Below are positions 5,772 through 7,385 of a DNA stretch of 7,385 bases, in pieces. Position numbers and translations under genes: made by a program. This stretch comes from CBDTYW01 sp965364735. Its GTDB lineage: Bacteria > Actinomycetota > Nitriliruptoria > Nitriliruptorales > Nitriliruptoraceae. The notes beneath the pieces are model-generated. The model did not search any database and was not told the DNA's origin. It saw only the letters and a program-made list of their open reading frames with translations. Position 1 is the first letter of the stretch. Every line of letters begins with the position of its first letter. The stretch covers positions 1 through 7,385 of the forward strand of contig CBDTYW010000187.1 in assembly GCA_965364735.1 (NCBI GenBank), in the 5' to 3' direction.

Positions 5772-6803
5772 ATGCGCCGGAGCCTCACCGTCGCCACGAT
5801 GGCCAGCGCGATGCTGCTCGCCGCGTGCTCTTCGATCAACCCGGAGATCCGGGCGGCCGAGCCGCTGCGCTGCCCCGAGGGATCTGCGTGCTTCGACGAG
5901 GCGATCCCCGTCGGCCCCGGTGGGATGGTCGAGCTCCTCTCCGGTGACCTGTGGTTCGAGACGCTGGCCGGCGTCCGCACGACGGCCACCGAGATCATCA
6001 CGCTGCAGCCCGTCAACGAGGGGCCCGTCTCCGTGACGCTGCAGAACGTCGGCGCCGCCGACCACAACTTCCGCATCGACGCCGCGGCCGGAGACGCGAA
6101 GAAGGTCGACGCCGCGGGCGGCGAGACCGTCGAGGGCATCCTGCAGCTGTACTCCGGCGAGTACACCTTCTACTGCGACATCCCCGGCCACCGTGCCGCG
6201 GGCATGGTCGGACAGATCACGGTCCTCCCCGCGGGCGAGATCCCGGGGGACGGCACCGATGGTGAGGCGCTCTCGCAGGAGGCACCGGCCGACGAGACCC
6301 CGGAGCCGGACAACTCTCCGACCCCGGAGCTCGATCAGACCGAAGCCCCCGCTGAGCCGACGGAGGAGCCGGTCGCCATCGGCGCCGACGCCACCGAGGC
6401 CGACCTCGAGAGCTTCGACGACTCGGACCGCATCGCCGAGGCGCTCGACTCCGGGTCGCGTCGCGCGAAGCTCGCGAAGCTGACCTTCGAGTCCGGCAGC
6501 GCGGAGATCTCGGCCGAGGGACGCACGGTCATCGCCGACCTCGCCGCCTACCTCGACGCCAACCCCGAGGTGAACATCCTGATCGAGGGCAACAGCGACT
6601 CGGTCGGCTCTGACGCGTCCAACCAGGAGCTCTCGGAGACCCGCGCGTCCGCCGTGCGGACCGCGCTGATCGACGCCGGGATCGATGGCGATCGCCTCCA
6701 GGACCAGGGCAACGGCGAGACCGACCCGGTCGTCGAGGACGACACGAGCAACGCCGTCGCGCGTCGCATCAACCGTCGCGTCGAGGTCTCGGTCACCAAC
6801 TGA
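5772..6803 (+). CDS. lipoprotein with cupredoxin domain fused to OmpA-type peptidoglycan-binding domain
   Basis: A 343-residue exported protein. The start is ATG 5772 with AAGGAG at 5759-5764. The signal peptide ends in lipobox LAAC (Cys19). A segment with two extra cysteines (Cys34, Cys40) precedes a cupredoxin domain (about 50-153) with ligands His98, Cys135, His140 and Met145 in FYCDIPGHRAAGM. Residues 155-205 are an acidic, Pro-rich linker. Residues 236-341 form an OmpA/MotB-like domain: LTFESGSAEIS, EGNSDSVGSDASNQELSETR, and NRRVEV near the end. Asp276 and Arg291 sit where OmpA binds meso-diaminopimelate of peptidoglycan. The protein is therefore predicted to be held by lipid at one end and the wall at the other, with the copper centre between. 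Its role may be electron transfer or copper handling; no characterised protein of this architecture is known to me. A strong hairpin follows the gene. Confidence 0.9.
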   Translation: MRRSLTVATMASAMLLAACSSINPEIRAAEPLRCPEGSACFDEAIPVGPGGMVELLSGDLWFETLAGVRTTATEIITLQPVNEGPVSVTLQNVGAADHNFRIDAAAGDAKKVDAAGGETVEGILQLYSGEYTFYCDIPGHRAAGMVGQITVLPAGEIPGDGTDGEALSQEAPADETPEPDNSPTPELDQTEAPAEPTEEPVAIGADATEADLESFDDSDRIAEALDSGSRRAKLAKLTFESGSAEISAEGRTVIADLAAYLDANPEVNILIEGNSDSVGSDASNQELSETRASAVRTALIDAGIDGDRLQDQGNGETDPVVEDDTSNAVARRINRRVEVSVTN

Positions 6804-6825
6804 CCGTCTGACCGAGACCAGACCC

Positions 6826-6854
6826 ACGACAGCAGCCCCTCGGGCTGCTGTCGT
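6826..6854. terminator. strong hairpin between convergent genes, likely bidirectional terminator
   Basis: A perfect 13-bp stem (6826-6838 with 6842-6854) encloses a 3-nt loop, CTC. It starts 22 nt after the stop of the cupredoxin-OmpA gene and 19 nt after the stop of the minus-strand epsilon-subunit gene. There is no T-run, as is common for terminators in GC-rich actinobacteria, and its position between convergent genes fits use in both directions. Confidence 0.8.
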
Positions 6855-6873
6855 CGTGTGTGAGGGTGCCGGT

Positions 6874-7116
6874 TCAGCCCTTGAGGGCGAAGCGGCCGCC
6901 GTCGATGTCGGGGGCGGACCAGAACGGGCGGTGCCCGATGGCCTCGAAGCGGGCTGCGCGGGCCCATGCGGGGCTGCGCGTGCTCTCGTCTCTGTTGCCG
7001 CCGGACGGCGTCAGGGCGACGGTGAGGGCAGCGAGCTGCTCGGCCGTGACTGCACCGCCGCCGGTGATGGCGAACGCGAGCGGGGCCTCGGCGATGGGCT
7101 GGTCGTCGGCCGTCAC
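6874..7116 (-). CDS. accE: acyl-CoA carboxylase epsilon subunit
   Basis: An 80-residue protein. The N-terminal part FAITGGGAVTAEQLAALTVAL (14-34, read in two pieces: FAITGGGAV and TAEQLAALTVAL) matches the start of the ACC epsilon family. A disordered middle leads to a C-terminal segment, SPAWARAARFEA, where family members keep a conserved Trp and basic residues. In Streptomyces and mycobacteria the epsilon subunit binds the carboxyltransferase beta subunit and strengthens its interaction with the alpha subunit, raising activity. The GTG start overlaps the beta-subunit stop by 4 nt (GTGA on the minus strand), so translation is very likely coupled. An upstream ATG in the same frame lies inside the beta gene and is not plausible. 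The C-terminus, WSAPDIDGGRFALKG, is less typical of the family. It is cytoplasmic, in a complex with the other subunits. Confidence 0.87.
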   Translation of the reverse strand: MTADDQPIAEAPLAFAITGGGAVTAEQLAALTVALTPSGGNRDESTRSPAWARAARFEAIGHRPFWSAPDIDGGRFALKG

Positions 7117-7385
7117 AGGGGGATGTTTCCGTGCTTGCGCGGCGGACGTGCCTCGCGCTTGCCGGCGGTGAACCTCAGCGCCTTGATCAGCTCGATGCGC
7201 GACTCCGACGGCATGATGACCTCGTCGATGTAGCCGCGCTCCGCAGCCTTCCACGGGTTCGCGAGGTCGCGGTTGTAGACCTCCTCGAACTCGGCCTGCA
7301 TCGCGTCCTGGTCCTCGGCGGCCGCGAGCTCGCGGCGGTAGAGGATCGAGACGGCGCCCTTCGCGCCCATGACGGCGATCTCGGC
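7113..7385 (-). CDS. accD: acyl-CoA carboxylase carboxyltransferase beta subunit, C-terminal part (5' truncated)
   Basis: Only the last 90 residues are in the window; the gene runs off the right edge. The fragment opens AEIAVMGAKGAVSILYRRE, the highly conserved C-terminal carboxyltransferase segment of acetyl/propionyl-CoA carboxylase beta subunits. It continues with NRDLANPWKAAERGYIDEVI and the final PPRKHGNIPL, all typical of the AccD5/PccB family. The subunit transfers the carboxyl group from biotin on the alpha subunit to acetyl-CoA or propionyl-CoA. The residue that separates acetyl- from propionyl-CoA specificity is not in this fragment, so the substrate cannot be called. The stop overlaps the epsilon-subunit start. 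There is no sign of frameshift. Confidence 0.95.
   Translation of the reverse strand, partial: AEIAVMGAKGAVSILYRRELAAAEDQDAMQAEFEEVYNRDLANPWKAAERGYIDEVIMPSESRIELIKALRFTAGKREARPPRKHGNIPL

Noticed and set aside
5724..6827. A long minus-strand open frame opposite the cupredoxin-OmpA gene.
   Set aside because: The plus-strand gene has a signal peptide, copper site and OmpA domain with a good ribosome binding site. The antisense product has biased composition and no motif.

Overview
The window is GC-rich, tightly packed DNA that reads as actinobacterial. Three things point that way: a four-gene conservon (kinase tail, Roadblock/LC7, DUF742 and Ras-like GTPase), an acyl-CoA carboxylase epsilon subunit of the actinobacterial type, and a single-chain biotin carboxylase/BCCP alpha subunit. 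An early-branching class such as Acidimicrobiia is possible, but that is inference only.

Layout. Positions 1-1845 (+) hold a conservon: the C-terminal tail of a sensor-kinase-like protein, then a Roadblock protein, a DUF742 protein and a GTPase, joined by ATGA, GTGA and 20-nt overlaps. Positions 1895-3286 (+) encode a flavoprotein of the LpdA type (NAD(P)H:quinone reductase-like) that lacks the dihydrolipoamide dehydrogenase redox residues. It converges, with a 20-nt gap, on a minus-strand acyl-CoA carboxylase alpha subunit (5055-3307). A 193-bp divergent intergenic region follows. Then come two plus-strand copper lipoproteins: a small cupredoxin (5249-5650) and a larger one (5772-6803) that fuses a cupredoxin domain to an OmpA-type peptidoglycan-binding domain. 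A strong hairpin at 6826-6854 separates them from minus-strand genes entering from the right edge: the carboxylase epsilon subunit (7116-6874) and the C-terminal part of the carboxyltransferase beta subunit (7385-7113, cut by the window).

How the genes fit together. The conservon proteins probably form a membrane-associated signalling complex in which a GTPase and its Roadblock partner respond to the kinase-like sensor. The alpha, beta and epsilon subunits should form a biotin-dependent acyl-CoA carboxylase making malonyl-CoA or methylmalonyl-CoA for lipid synthesis. The two cupredoxins have the same spacing of copper ligands and look like exported, lipid-anchored electron carriers or copper-handling proteins; one is probably also tied to the cell wall.

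The most interesting points are the cupredoxin-OmpA fusion with its neighbouring paralogue, a perfect 13-bp inverted repeat over the fusion gene's likely promoter, an Asp-to-Asn change in the GTPase guanine-specificity motif, and the loss of both redox centres in the LpdA-like flavoprotein. No stretch over 300 bases lacks a gene. No tRNA, rRNA, CRISPR array or insertion sequence was seen.
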